NCBI GenBank assembly: GCA_964489695.1
Contig: CAZAZP010000032.1
Location: forward strand, 1 to 8,415
Source of the DNA: CAYUXU01 sp964489695
GTDB taxonomy: Bacteria > Bacillota_I > Bacilli_A > Erysipelotrichales > Erysipelotrichaceae
DNA: 8,415 nucleotides
Reading direction: 5' to 3'
This document shows, in pieces, positions 1 through 5,524 of the stretch. Both the position numbers and the translations under genes were made by a program. Every line of letters begins with the position of its first letter. Position 1 is the stretch's first letter. Under the pieces are notes generated by a model. It made no database searches, had not been told where the DNA came from, and was given only the letters and a program-made list of their open reading frames with translations.

Positions 1-61
<61 letters not shown>

Positions 62-131
62 GCTCTATTTTATAGTCCGTAGACTTTTGTAATCCAGATT
101 TTTTTATTTTGAATCGACGTTTTTCCTATTT

Positions 132-146
132 AGTTTTCAAAGATCA
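132..146 (-). promoter_or_regulatory. rRNA leader boxA antitermination element
   Basis: The minus strand reads TGATCTTTGAAAACT. This closely matches the boxA-type element in Bacillota rRNA leaders, where NusB/NusE (S10) load and protect rRNA transcription from premature termination. It lies about 70 nt upstream of the 16S 5' end and directly downstream of a small leader hairpin (153-169). This hairpin-then-boxA order resembles nut-like sites. Confidence 0.85.
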
Positions 147-152
147 ACTGCT

Positions 153-169
153 CCTATTACTCGAATAGG
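153..169 (-). other. rRNA leader hairpin upstream of boxA
   Basis: A perfect 6-bp inverted repeat, CCTATT (153-158) and AATAGG (164-169), flanks a 5-nt loop. In the minus-strand transcript it forms within the first ~20 nt after the predicted P2 start and lies just before boxA. It could act like a boxB-type hairpin or stabilise the 5' end. No T-tract follows, so it is not a terminator. Confidence 0.5.
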
Positions 170-178
170 CGCCCTATA

Positions 179-207
179 ATATTACCAAACCTAAGTATTA
201 AAGTCAA
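179..207 (-). promoter_or_regulatory. rRNA promoter P2 (sigma-A type)
   Basis: On the minus strand a TTGACT -35 box (207-202) is followed by exactly 17 bp and a TAATAT -10 box (184-179). Initiation would fall near 173-171 in a GGG run. Bacillus rRNA promoters start with G, which ties them to GTP level and the stringent response, so a G start fits. A shifted -10 (TATTAT, 181-176) is possible. Confidence 0.8.
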
Positions 208-250
208 CAACTAATTTCATCTTTCTCCACTTTAAATTTGGCTCTTGCGC

Positions 251-273
251 TAAGCTTTTTTCAGCGAAGCTTA
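251..273 (-). repeat. 7-bp inverted repeat at the P1 transcript start
   Basis: TAAGCTT (251-257) and AAGCTTA (267-273) form a 7-bp inverted repeat with a 9-nt loop. The right arm coincides with the predicted P1 start, so P1-initiated RNA would begin in a hairpin. There is no T-tract on the minus strand. It could be 5'-end protection, a protein site, or chance, since each arm contains a palindromic hexamer. Confidence 0.35.
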
Positions 274-276
274 TTC

Positions 277-305
277 ATAATACCTAATCAAGAATATTAA
301 GTCAA
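277..305 (-). promoter_or_regulatory. rRNA promoter P1 (sigma-A type)
   Basis: The minus strand has TTGACT (305-300), a 17-bp spacer and TATTAT (282-277), giving a start near 270. The ~30 bp upstream of the -35 box is A/T rich, including an A-run, as expected for an UP-element. P1 lies 98 bp upstream of P2 with the same -35 box and spacer. Tandem promoters are normal for rRNA operons. P1 begins about 53 bp after the ntdP stop, and I see no clear terminator between them. Confidence 0.8.
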
Positions 306-358
306 CCATTTAACCACATTTAATGCGAATATTTTTTTCTAGCCAGATTTATCGCTTA

Positions 359-919
359 TTATTCCCCATGTTGAGCCAAATAATCCTCATATTTAGCGTA
401 TTGTTTGAACACTTCATACTCTGAAAAAGGAATTTGCAGTTGATGGTTCGTTTCAATTAACCAATCAATCTCTAGGCGTAACTGTTTTTCAATCGCACTT
501 GGATACACCATTTGTTTAGCATGGCGCCGAAATTCATCTTCATCTAAGATTTGATAACTGCCATTTGGAAAAAATTTCACATCAAGATCGTAATCGATAT
601 TTTTAATAGCTTCACCATCATAAAAACTGGGACTAGCTAAGTTACAATAAAAATAAATTCCTCTTTTCCGAATCATCGCAATAACATTAAACCAGCGCTT
701 TTTATAGTAGAAACATACCGCTGGTTCACGCGTTAACCACCTTTGGCCATTACCTTCAACCACCCAAGCCCGATTAGTCACCGCCACGATATAATCAGCT
801 GTTTCTTCTAACACAAAGGCTTTATCCCAGATACGATGCAATTGTCCATTATGTTTATAACTAACAATGTGAAGCTCAGTCAAAAGCGGAACTGGCTGGC
901 TAATAACGTTTTGATGCAT
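359..919 (-). CDS. ntdP: NtdP-like nucleoside tri-/diphosphatase (DUF402 family)
   Basis: This 186-residue soluble protein belongs to the DUF402 family. Close relatives are B. subtilis YgaC and the S. aureus nucleoside tri-/diphosphatase Ntdp, which hydrolyses NTPs and NDPs. Visible signatures are SYKHNGQLHRIW (20-31), TREPAVCFYY (63-72) with WFNVI (76-80), YFYCNLASP (89-97), and the acidic clusters IDYDLDVK (108-115) and LDEDEF (125-130), which in this family supply metal and phosphate contacts. The ATG at 919 is chosen because GAGGTG lies 5 nt upstream; an in-frame TTG at 931 would put that ribosome binding site inside the coding region. Its start is 35 bp after the thiT stop with no terminator between, so it may be co-transcribed with thiT, and it may also have an extended -10 promoter. 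No terminator is evident before the rRNA promoters. Family assignment is firm; enzymatic activity is by homology. Confidence 0.88.
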   Translation of the reverse strand: MHQNVISQPVPLLTELHIVSYKHNGQLHRIWDKAFVLEETADYIVAVTNRAWVVEGNGQRWLTREPAVCFYYKKRWFNVIAMIRKRGIYFYCNLASPSFYDGEAIKNIDYDLDVKFFPNGSYQILDEDEFRRHAKQMVYPSAIEKQLRLEIDWLIETNHQLQIPFSEYEVFKQYAKYEDYLAQHGE

Positions 920-936
920 AAAACACCTCAATCGCT

Positions 937-945
937 ATTATAGCA
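937..945 (-). promoter_or_regulatory. possible extended -10 promoter for ntdP
   Basis: The minus strand reads TGCTATAAT, a consensus TATAAT (942-937) with a TGn extension. There is no good -35 box 17 bp upstream (ACTTAT), which extended -10 promoters can tolerate. The start would be near 930, leaving only about 11 nt of leader before the ATG, just enough for the GAGGTG site. It may allow ntdP expression independent of the TPP riboswitch. Confidence 0.45.
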
Positions 946-954
946 TAAGCAACT

Positions 955-1473
955 TTAAAATAAGTCGGAAGTGTTTCGCTTGATTAATGGTAAAACTAAT
1001 AAAATGATAATCATCGTGGCTAAGTTATAACTTAAATTATAAATAAATGATCCCCACCATGGTAATCCCCAATACCAAACGCCAGCTAAAGTTGAAGTTA
1101 GTAACCGACCAGCGTAAGTAATAATTACGCCCAAGTATAATTTAAATTTACCAAAGGTAAGATTAGGGAAACTATTCGCCAACCCAAATAACCCAAAAGC
1201 TAAGACATAATCTAAGAAAAATTGACCAACGCCAATAATATATAAAGGTGCAGCTAACCCTTGAGTTAAGTATTGCATTAAGACCGATAAAACCGCTGTG
1301 ATCACACCATTTTTACTACCTAAATGATAACTAGCCAGAAACAAAGCTAAGACACCAAGTTCAATACTACCGCCATTGGGCATCCGTAAGATCGGAATAT
1401 AATAAGAAACAATATTCAATACACTAAATAAAGCTAAATACAAACTCATATAAACTAATGTTTTTATTTTCAT
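955..1473 (-). CDS. thiT: ThiT-like thiamine S component of an ECF transporter
   Basis: This 172-residue membrane protein has about six hydrophobic segments and fits the ThiT/YuaJ family, the substrate-binding S components that dock with a shared EcfA-EcfA'-EcfT energising module for thiamine uptake. Family-like stretches are PNGGSIELG (32-40) and the helix QFFLDYVLAFGLFGLAN (84-100), whose acidic residue D88 aligns with the thiamine-binding Glu of Lactococcus ThiT. The segment GRLLTSTLAGVWYWG (122-136) follows. In that segment the usual histidine seems replaced by S127. The upstream TPP riboswitch independently supports a thiamine or thiamine-precursor role. The ATG is preceded by GGAGG at 1485-1481 with a 7-nt T spacer. 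No EcfA/T genes are in the window, as expected for group II ECF systems. HMP or another thiamine-related substrate cannot be excluded. Confidence 0.85.
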   Translation of the reverse strand: MKIKTLVYMSLYLALFSVLNIVSYYIPILRMPNGGSIELGVLALFLASYHLGSKNGVITAVLSVLMQYLTQGLAAPLYIIGVGQFFLDYVLAFGLFGLANSFPNLTFGKFKLYLGVIITYAGRLLTSTLAGVWYWGLPWWGSFIYNLSYNLATMIIILLVLPLIKRNTSDLF

Positions 1474-1478
1474 AAAAA

Positions 1479-1495
1479 AACCTCCTAATGAGGTC
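1479..1495 (-). promoter_or_regulatory. Shine-Dalgarno-sequestering hairpin (riboswitch expression platform)
   Basis: In the minus-strand RNA, ACCTC (1494-1490) can pair with GAGGT (1484-1480) across a 5-nt loop, with a possible G-T extension. The 3' arm contains the thiT GGAGG ribosome binding site, so the hairpin would hide it. CCTC (1493-1490) could instead pair with GAGG in the aptamer (1516-1513), freeing the site when TPP is absent. A run of seven T follows before ATG, so weak termination is also possible. The pairing is read by eye and not folded. Confidence 0.6.
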
Positions 1496-1506
1496 GGCGT
1501 AAAAAT

Positions 1507-1588
1507 CTACTCCCTCCGCTAGCATTACCTAGTTCAGGTATTAAGAGTCCTTGTCTTAGACAAATCTCAGCTCTACGCTCCTCTGTGT
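1507..1588 (-). ncRNA. TPP riboswitch (THI element) upstream of thiT
   Basis: The minus strand carries the conserved THI-box blocks in order: GGAGC...GAGCTGAGA (about 1582-1566), an irregular arm, ACTCTTAATACCTGAACTAGG (about 1548-1528), then GTAATGCTAGCGGAGGGA (1528-1511). The CUGAGA, ACCUGA and GGAGGGA cores are those that bind the pyrimidine and pyrophosphate of TPP. The P3 arm is short (GAGC-GTA-GAGCT region). P1 pairing is weak. With the downstream SD-sequestering hairpin, TPP binding is predicted to turn thiT off, mainly at translation. Confidence 0.95.
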
Positions 1589-1592
1589 TTTT

Positions 1593-1601
1593 ATTATAAC
1601 A
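1593..1601 (-). promoter_or_regulatory. extended -10 promoter for the TPP riboswitch-thiT transcript
   Basis: The minus strand has TGTTATAAT: consensus TATAAT (1598-1593) with a TGn extension. The -35 position (about 1616-1621) is poor, and it falls at the 3' end of the preceding gene. The start would be near 1586, right at the 5' edge of the aptamer. The transcript would therefore begin with the riboswitch. Confidence 0.6.
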
Positions 1602-1618
1602 AAATCTAAAATCGTAGG

Positions 1619-2413
1619 CTAGTAAAGTGTTTGGTAGTAAACTTTAGCGCCATCAGTTAAAGCTACCATCTCGATTAAGCCCATTTTCAAATTACCGAGT
1701 GGTTCATAATGTAATAAACCTTGCTTTTCAAATAGCGCACTTAATGCAGTCGGAGCTGGTAGTTTGTAATTGAGCTCCAAGTATTTCCGCCATTTTGTTC
1801 CATAAGCCGTTTCCACTTGCGCACCTTGGATTAAAGTAGAAAAACGTTGAGCTTGATACTGGGCTAAACATAAAACTTCAGACTCGCTTAATACTTGACC
1901 TAAAAATAAAACTTTTCCGTGTAGTTCATAAAGACGTTGTAACGGCGAAGATAAACCAAAAGCATAATCCATTTTACGGCCTTGACAAAGTGCAGAAGCT
2001 AATGGCCCAAGCGCTAAATAACTAAACCGCGGATGAAAACTATAAACAACCTGAGGTCGTTTACGGATGTTTTCACTTAACTCGTTATTTATATCGTCAT
2101 AATAAATATTACTAATTGGTAAAAACTCCCGTGTCGCGCTCAGAAAGTGCTTCATGACTGCTGGTGCCTGCCAGTAACTTGGTTCACTATTACGCCGATT
2201 AAAAGCCTCAAACAATAAAGTGCCATTTTCCCCAACCGCCTTAAGCAATGCAGCAATAATGGTTTGCGAACCTCCAAGAACCTGTTGAGAAAATTCTGGT
2301 CTACTAATGATTAAAACAATATCTTGAGCTTTTAAACCTAAATTACGTAAAGCTAAAAATAATGTTTCCCCATCAATTGGTTGAAAACTTGTCGATTTAA
2401 TCGATAAGGTCAT
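1619..2413 (-). CDS. divergent AAC(3)/YokD-family acetyltransferase-like protein
   Basis: This 264-residue protein matches the aminoglycoside 3-N-acetyltransferase fold (Antibiotic_NAT family, including YokD). Family-like features are LGGSQTIIAALLKAVGENGTLLF (46-68, the acetyl-CoA-binding part), EPSYW (77-81), FHPRFSYLALG (126-136) carrying the conserved HP pair, SPLQRLYELHGKVLFLG (156-172) and a C-terminal LGNLKMGLIEM-type strand. Key sites differ. The usual VHSSL near the N terminus reads LIISRPEF (34-41), and the usual HLAE motif reads CLAQ (182-185), losing a histidine and an acidic residue. True aminoglycoside resistance is therefore doubtful. It may act on another amine, or be catalytically weak. 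The start overlaps the end of the lipoprotein gene by 17 nt and has only a weak GGA upstream, which suggests translational coupling. No terminator follows, so read-through would enter the TPP riboswitch. Confidence 0.75.
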   Translation of the reverse strand: MTLSIKSTSFQPIDGETLFLALRNLGLKAQDIVLIISRPEFSQQVLGGSQTIIAALLKAVGENGTLLFEAFNRRNSEPSYWQAPAVMKHFLSATREFLPISNIYYDDINNELSENIRKRPQVVYSFHPRFSYLALGPLASALCQGRKMDYAFGLSSPLQRLYELHGKVLFLGQVLSESEVLCLAQYQAQRFSTLIQGAQVETAYGTKWRKYLELNYKLPAPTALSALFEKQGLLHYEPLGNLKMGLIEMVALTDGAKVYYQTLY

Positions 2414-2792
2414 AGCTACGATAAAATTCCAGCAAATCCCGATAAGTTAGATAGCCAATCCGATAAGCTTTATTGACGCCATTTTCCACAATCACTAAAG
2501 TGGGAGTAGCTAACTCATCAGCTAAACCTAGCTGTTGTAAGAGAACTAATTTATCTTCTTTGCTGGCGGGATCGGTATCAATCACCCAATCAACGTGCTT
2601 CACTGAATAATTATGCTCCACTTCTTTTAAAACCGGCTTAAATTCAGCGCAAGCGCTACAAGTAGTTTCACTAATAAATAATATAAAAGTATCTTTTTCT
2701 GCTAATTGCTTAGCGATCTGGCTTGTTTGATTTTGTTTACCACAAGCTGTCAATAAAAATACTAAAACAAAAAGACTAACTATTTTTTTCAT
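2397..2792 (-). CDS. thioredoxin-fold lipoprotein with CSAC motif
   Basis: This 131-residue protein starts with a lysine pair, a hydrophobic stretch and the lipobox LTAC. C17 would be lipid-modified, giving a protein anchored outside the membrane. The remainder is a small thioredoxin fold: ILFISETTCSAC (37-48) with the C45-S-A-C48 redox pair at a helix start, and ATPT (95-98) with the cis-proline P97. It resembles the thioredoxin-like proteins sometimes named bacteriocin transport accessory proteins. Its substrate is unknown; extracytoplasmic disulfide reduction or exchange is the likely chemistry. GGAG lies 8 nt before the ATG and overlaps the end of the upstream pgpA-like gene (2-nt gap). 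The 3' end overlaps the AAC(3)-like gene. These three genes look translationally coupled, though no shared pathway is obvious. Confidence 0.82.
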   Translation of the reverse strand: MKKIVSLFVLVFLLTACGKQNQTSQIAKQLAEKDTFILFISETTCSACAEFKPVLKEVEHNYSVKHVDWVIDTDPASKEDKLVLLQQLGLADELATPTLVIVENGVNKAYRIGYLTYRDLLEFYRSYDLID

Positions 2793-2794
2793 GC

Positions 2795-3262
2795 CTACTC
2801 CTTATGATGTGCTGCTCGACTAGCTGCACTGGCTGCGATCGCCCCAACAATATCATCAAGGAAAGTATGACACAATCCATCAGTTGCTTCATTTAATTTG
2901 CCTATAATACCTGGTTTAACGCGATCAATATAACCATAATTAGTTAAAGCGATTGAACCGTATAAATGGCAGATGCCATAAGCTAAAACTTCATCCATCC
3001 CATAGAGTGATTCATCCGTCTCAATAATCCGTTGTAAGTCATCATCTAGCAGTAGGTGACGTTCTGCTAAAATATCGAGTTCAATCCCAGTAATAATAGC
3101 ATGTTGAACCTCTCGCTTTTGAATCACGTTAATTACAAAATCCTCCATATCACGGGGATCAAGGTTATTATGATAACTCTTTTGTAAGAAGACGACGCAT
3201 TCACTAATATCATGGATGGTCACCCCACGAGATGCCAACAAATCAATACATTTTTGATACAT
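2795..3262 (-). CDS. PgpA/YutG-like phosphatidylglycerophosphatase A family protein
   Basis: This 155-residue protein resembles B. subtilis YutG in the PgpA family, whose E. coli member dephosphorylates phosphatidylglycerophosphate to phosphatidylglycerol. Recognisable stretches are KREVQHAIITGIELDILAE, IIETDESLYGMDEVLA, LTNYGYIDRVKPGI and CHTFLDDIVGAIAASAASR near the C terminus; the conserved acidic residues probably bind metal. Unlike E. coli PgpA it has no clear multi-span membrane region. The ATG at 3262 is chosen because GGAG lies 7 nt upstream and the protein then has the usual family length. A longer in-frame reading from 3361 would add 33 residues not resembling the family. A possible promoter for the 3262 start (TATAAA at 3302-3297, or TTGCAC-17-TAAACT at 3313-3285) is weak. 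Whether it is the main PGP phosphatase here is unknown. Confidence 0.8.
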   Translation of the reverse strand: MYQKCIDLLASRGVTIHDISECVVFLQKSYHNNLDPRDMEDFVINVIQKREVQHAIITGIELDILAERHLLLDDDLQRIIETDESLYGMDEVLAYGICHLYGSIALTNYGYIDRVKPGIIGKLNEATDGLCHTFLDDIVGAIAASAASRAAHHKE

Positions 3263-3401
3263 AGCGCTACTCCATTTCAACTTTAGTTTAGCTAACTTTA
3301 TAGCGTTGTGCAAGTAACCAAAGTGAAAAAACAAGCACGCAGGTACTAAGTTAGCTTTCATACATACCTAAATCAGGCTCCCAGCTCACCTTTTTACTAA
3401 T

Positions 3402-3432
3402 AAAAAAGCGACACGGTTAATGTGTGTCGCTT
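3402..3432 (-). terminator. intrinsic terminator after the EF-G-like gene
   Basis: On the minus strand AAGCGACAC (3432-3424) and GTGTCGCTT (3414-3406) form a perfect 9-bp stem with a 9-nt loop, followed by a T-tract (3407-3402). The stem begins 7 nt after the EF-G-like stop codon. It separates the ankyrin/EF-G unit from the pgpA-like cluster. Confidence 0.9.
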
Positions 3433-3439
3433 ACAACTA

Positions 3440-5515
3440 CTATTTATTAGCTTCTTCGCGTTCCTTTTTAGCTTGAGCAATCACCTTATCGGCTATTGGC
3501 GCCGGTGCTGGTTCATAGCGTTCAAAGGCGAAAAGATATTCACCTCGACCTTGGGTCATCGCTCTTAGCTCAATCGCATACCTTTGCATTTCAGCCATTG
3601 GTACTTCGGCGGTAATTTTTTGTTCGCCATTATCTTGGGCATCCATTCCTAGGATAATACCACGGCGTTTGTTTAAGTCTCCCACAATCGTTCCAGTATA
3701 TTCTTCAGAAACCACAACTTCACATTTTCCAATTGGTTCCAGCAAAATTGGGCGGGCTTTCGGTAAGCCTTCCCGATAAGCTAAACGAGCAGCTGATTTA
3801 AACGCAATTTCTTTAGAATCAACTTCGTGATAAGAACCGTCAGTTAGAACTGCTTTCACGCCAACCACTTTATAACCAGCGAGTACCCCTTCATTCATAC
3901 ATTCACGTAAACCAGCTTCCACCGCTGGGAAGTATTGGCGAGGCACTGCTCCACCAAAGACTTTCTCTTCAAAGATCATCTCTTCACTATCAATGGGTGA
4001 GAACTCCACAAACACGTGACCATATTGGCCAGCCCCACCTGATTGTTTTTTATGTTTACCTTCCGCTAAGACTTTGCCAGTGATCGTTTCGCGATATTGA
4101 ACTTTAGGTTCGCTAGTTTCGACTTCCGTCTTATATTTTTCTTTAAGCTTACTTAATAAAACATCAATATGTTGTTCACCTAAACCAGCTAAGATCGTTT
4201 CACGGGTTTCACTATTACGAATAATGCGTAGTGATTTATCTTCTTCTGCTAAACGTTGTAAGCCACCAGATAACTTATCTTCGTCATTTTTACTCTTCGG
4301 ACGAATCGCAACTTCTAACATTGGTGGTTTAAATTCGATAACCGGATAGATTATTTTATTTTCCTTCGTTGCTAAGGTATCATTTGTTTCCGTTAAAGCT
4401 AATTTTGTAATCGCACAAATATCTCCAGTAAAGACTTTACCAGCTGCGACTTGGTGCTTACCATTAATAAAGAAGATCGAACCAATCTTTTCTGGCTTAT
4501 CTTTATTGACATTAATCAAGCTTGTATCAGAACTTAATACCCCGGTCATTACTTTAACATAAGAGATTTTCCCAACAAAAGGATCAATTAAGGTTTTAAA
4601 AACAAATAAAGTAGTACTTTCTTTTTCGTTAGTGGCGAGTGTTTTTTCCACTTGGTGTAACGTTCCAGTAATACTGCCCTTTTCCGCATAGCTAGGTAAG
4701 TATTCAGTAATTAAATCTAGTAAGCGTTCAATACCAGTTTCTGTTTCAGCTGAACCGCAGTAGATAGGTAAAATCTCTCCCTGGCGGACACCAATCCGTA
4801 AACCCTTGGCTAATTCATGTTCACTAAATGGTTCTTCCTCAAAGAATTTCTCCATTAAATCATCATCAGTCATCGCAACTGCTTCAATGATTTGATTATA
4901 ATATGCATCAATTTCAGCTTTAAGTTCGGTTGGTACTTCGGCTGGTTGACTTTGATTAGCGTAGTACCACGCTTTTTTTCTTAAAACATTAATACTACCC
5001 ACTACAACTTTATCTTCAATAATCGGTACTTCAAAAGGTATAACTGTTTTTCCATAAAGTTGGCGTAATTGTGCATAAACATTTTCAAATGAAGCGTTTT
5101 CTTCGTCCATCTTATTAATAAAGAAAATCATCGGTAATCCTTGGGCTTTAACCGCTTTAACCGCTGTTTCCGTCCCAGGTTGCACACCATCACGGCCACT
5201 AACAACAATTAAGGCGTTATCAGCCACATGTAACCCAGCAGCTTGTTCACCTGCATAATCTAAATAACCCGGTGTATCGAGTAAGTTAATCTTGCAATCT
5301 TTCCACTCTAATGGAGCAATGCCTAAATAAACTGATACTTGACGTTTGATTTCTTCACTATCGAAGTCAAGTGCGGTATTACCATCACTAATTTTACCTT
5401 TACGTTCAATCTTTTTTGTAAAGTGTAATAATGCTTCCACGAGTGACGTTTTACCACTCCCACTATGGCCTAATAAACAAACATTTCTGATTTCACTTGA
5501 TAAATAATCTCGCAT
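3440..5515 (-). CDS. EF-G-like translational GTPase (EF-G-2 type paralogue)
   Basis: This 691-residue protein has the five-domain layout of EF-G. G1 is GHSGSGKTS (16-24), G3 DTPG (80-83), G4 NKMD (134-137) and G5 SA (255-256). Domain II follows at roughly 280-390 and domain III to about 470. Domain IV has QSGGAGQYGHV (491-501) and DGSYHEVDS (559-567). Domain V includes EPIGKCEVVV and TQGRGEY (654-660). Two switch features differ from canonical EF-G: the GITI threonine region reads RQVSVYLGIAPL (58-69), and the PGH catalytic histidine is Y84 (DTPGY). That resembles the EF-G-2 paralogues known from Thermus and many Bacillota, so it is probably not the main EF-G. AGGAGG lies 5 nt before the ATG, overlapping the ankyrin stop codon (9-nt gap), so the genes are co-translated. 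Its role is unknown; a ribosome-associated or stress function is inferred. Confidence 0.9.
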   Translation of the reverse strand: MRDYLSSEIRNVCLLGHSGSGKTSLVEALLHFTKKIERKGKISDGNTALDFDSEEIKRQVSVYLGIAPLEWKDCKINLLDTPGYLDYAGEQAAGLHVADNALIVVSGRDGVQPGTETAVKAVKAQGLPMIFFINKMDEENASFENVYAQLRQLYGKTVIPFEVPIIEDKVVVGSINVLRKKAWYYANQSQPAEVPTELKAEIDAYYNQIIEAVAMTDDDLMEKFFEEEPFSEHELAKGLRIGVRQGEILPIYCGSAETETGIERLLDLITEYLPSYAEKGSITGTLHQVEKTLATNEKESTTLFVFKTLIDPFVGKISYVKVMTGVLSSDTSLINVNKDKPEKIGSIFFINGKHQVAAGKVFTGDICAITKLALTETNDTLATKENKIIYPVIEFKPPMLEVAIRPKSKNDEDKLSGGLQRLAEEDKSLRIIRNSETRETILAGLGEQHIDVLLSKLKEKYKTEVETSEPKVQYRETITGKVLAEGKHKKQSGGAGQYGHVFVEFSPIDSEEMIFEEKVFGGAVPRQYFPAVEAGLRECMNEGVLAGYKVVGVKAVLTDGSYHEVDSKEIAFKSAARLAYREGLPKARPILLEPIGKCEVVVSEEYTGTIVGDLNKRRGIILGMDAQDNGEQKITAEVPMAEMQRYAIELRAMTQGRGEYLFAFERYEPAPAPIADKVIAQAKKEREEANK

Positions 5516-5524
5516 TTGGTCCTC

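Noticed and set aside
301..358. Hairpin GCGA/TCGC as an ntdP terminator
   Set aside because: Only 4 bp pair without bulges and no T-tract follows in the right place.
920..931. In-frame TTG start giving ntdP four extra residues
   Set aside because: The GAGGTG ribosome binding site for the ATG at 919 would lie inside the coding region, and the TTG has no upstream site of its own.
1619..2413. Calling the AAC(3)-like gene an aminoglycoside resistance gene
   Set aside because: Key motifs are altered and there is no mobile-element or resistance context.
3285..3325. Promoter for the pgpA-like cluster (TATAAA at 3302-3297 or TTGCAC-17-TAAACT)
   Set aside because: Each candidate has one poor hexamer, so neither is listed as a feature. 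The strong terminator at 3402-3432 implies some promoter must exist nearby.
3263..3361. N-terminal extension of the PgpA-like protein by 33 residues
   Set aside because: The extension does not resemble the family, the protein from 3262 has normal length, and GGAG is correctly spaced before the ATG at 3262. A weak AGG before 3361 is the only support.
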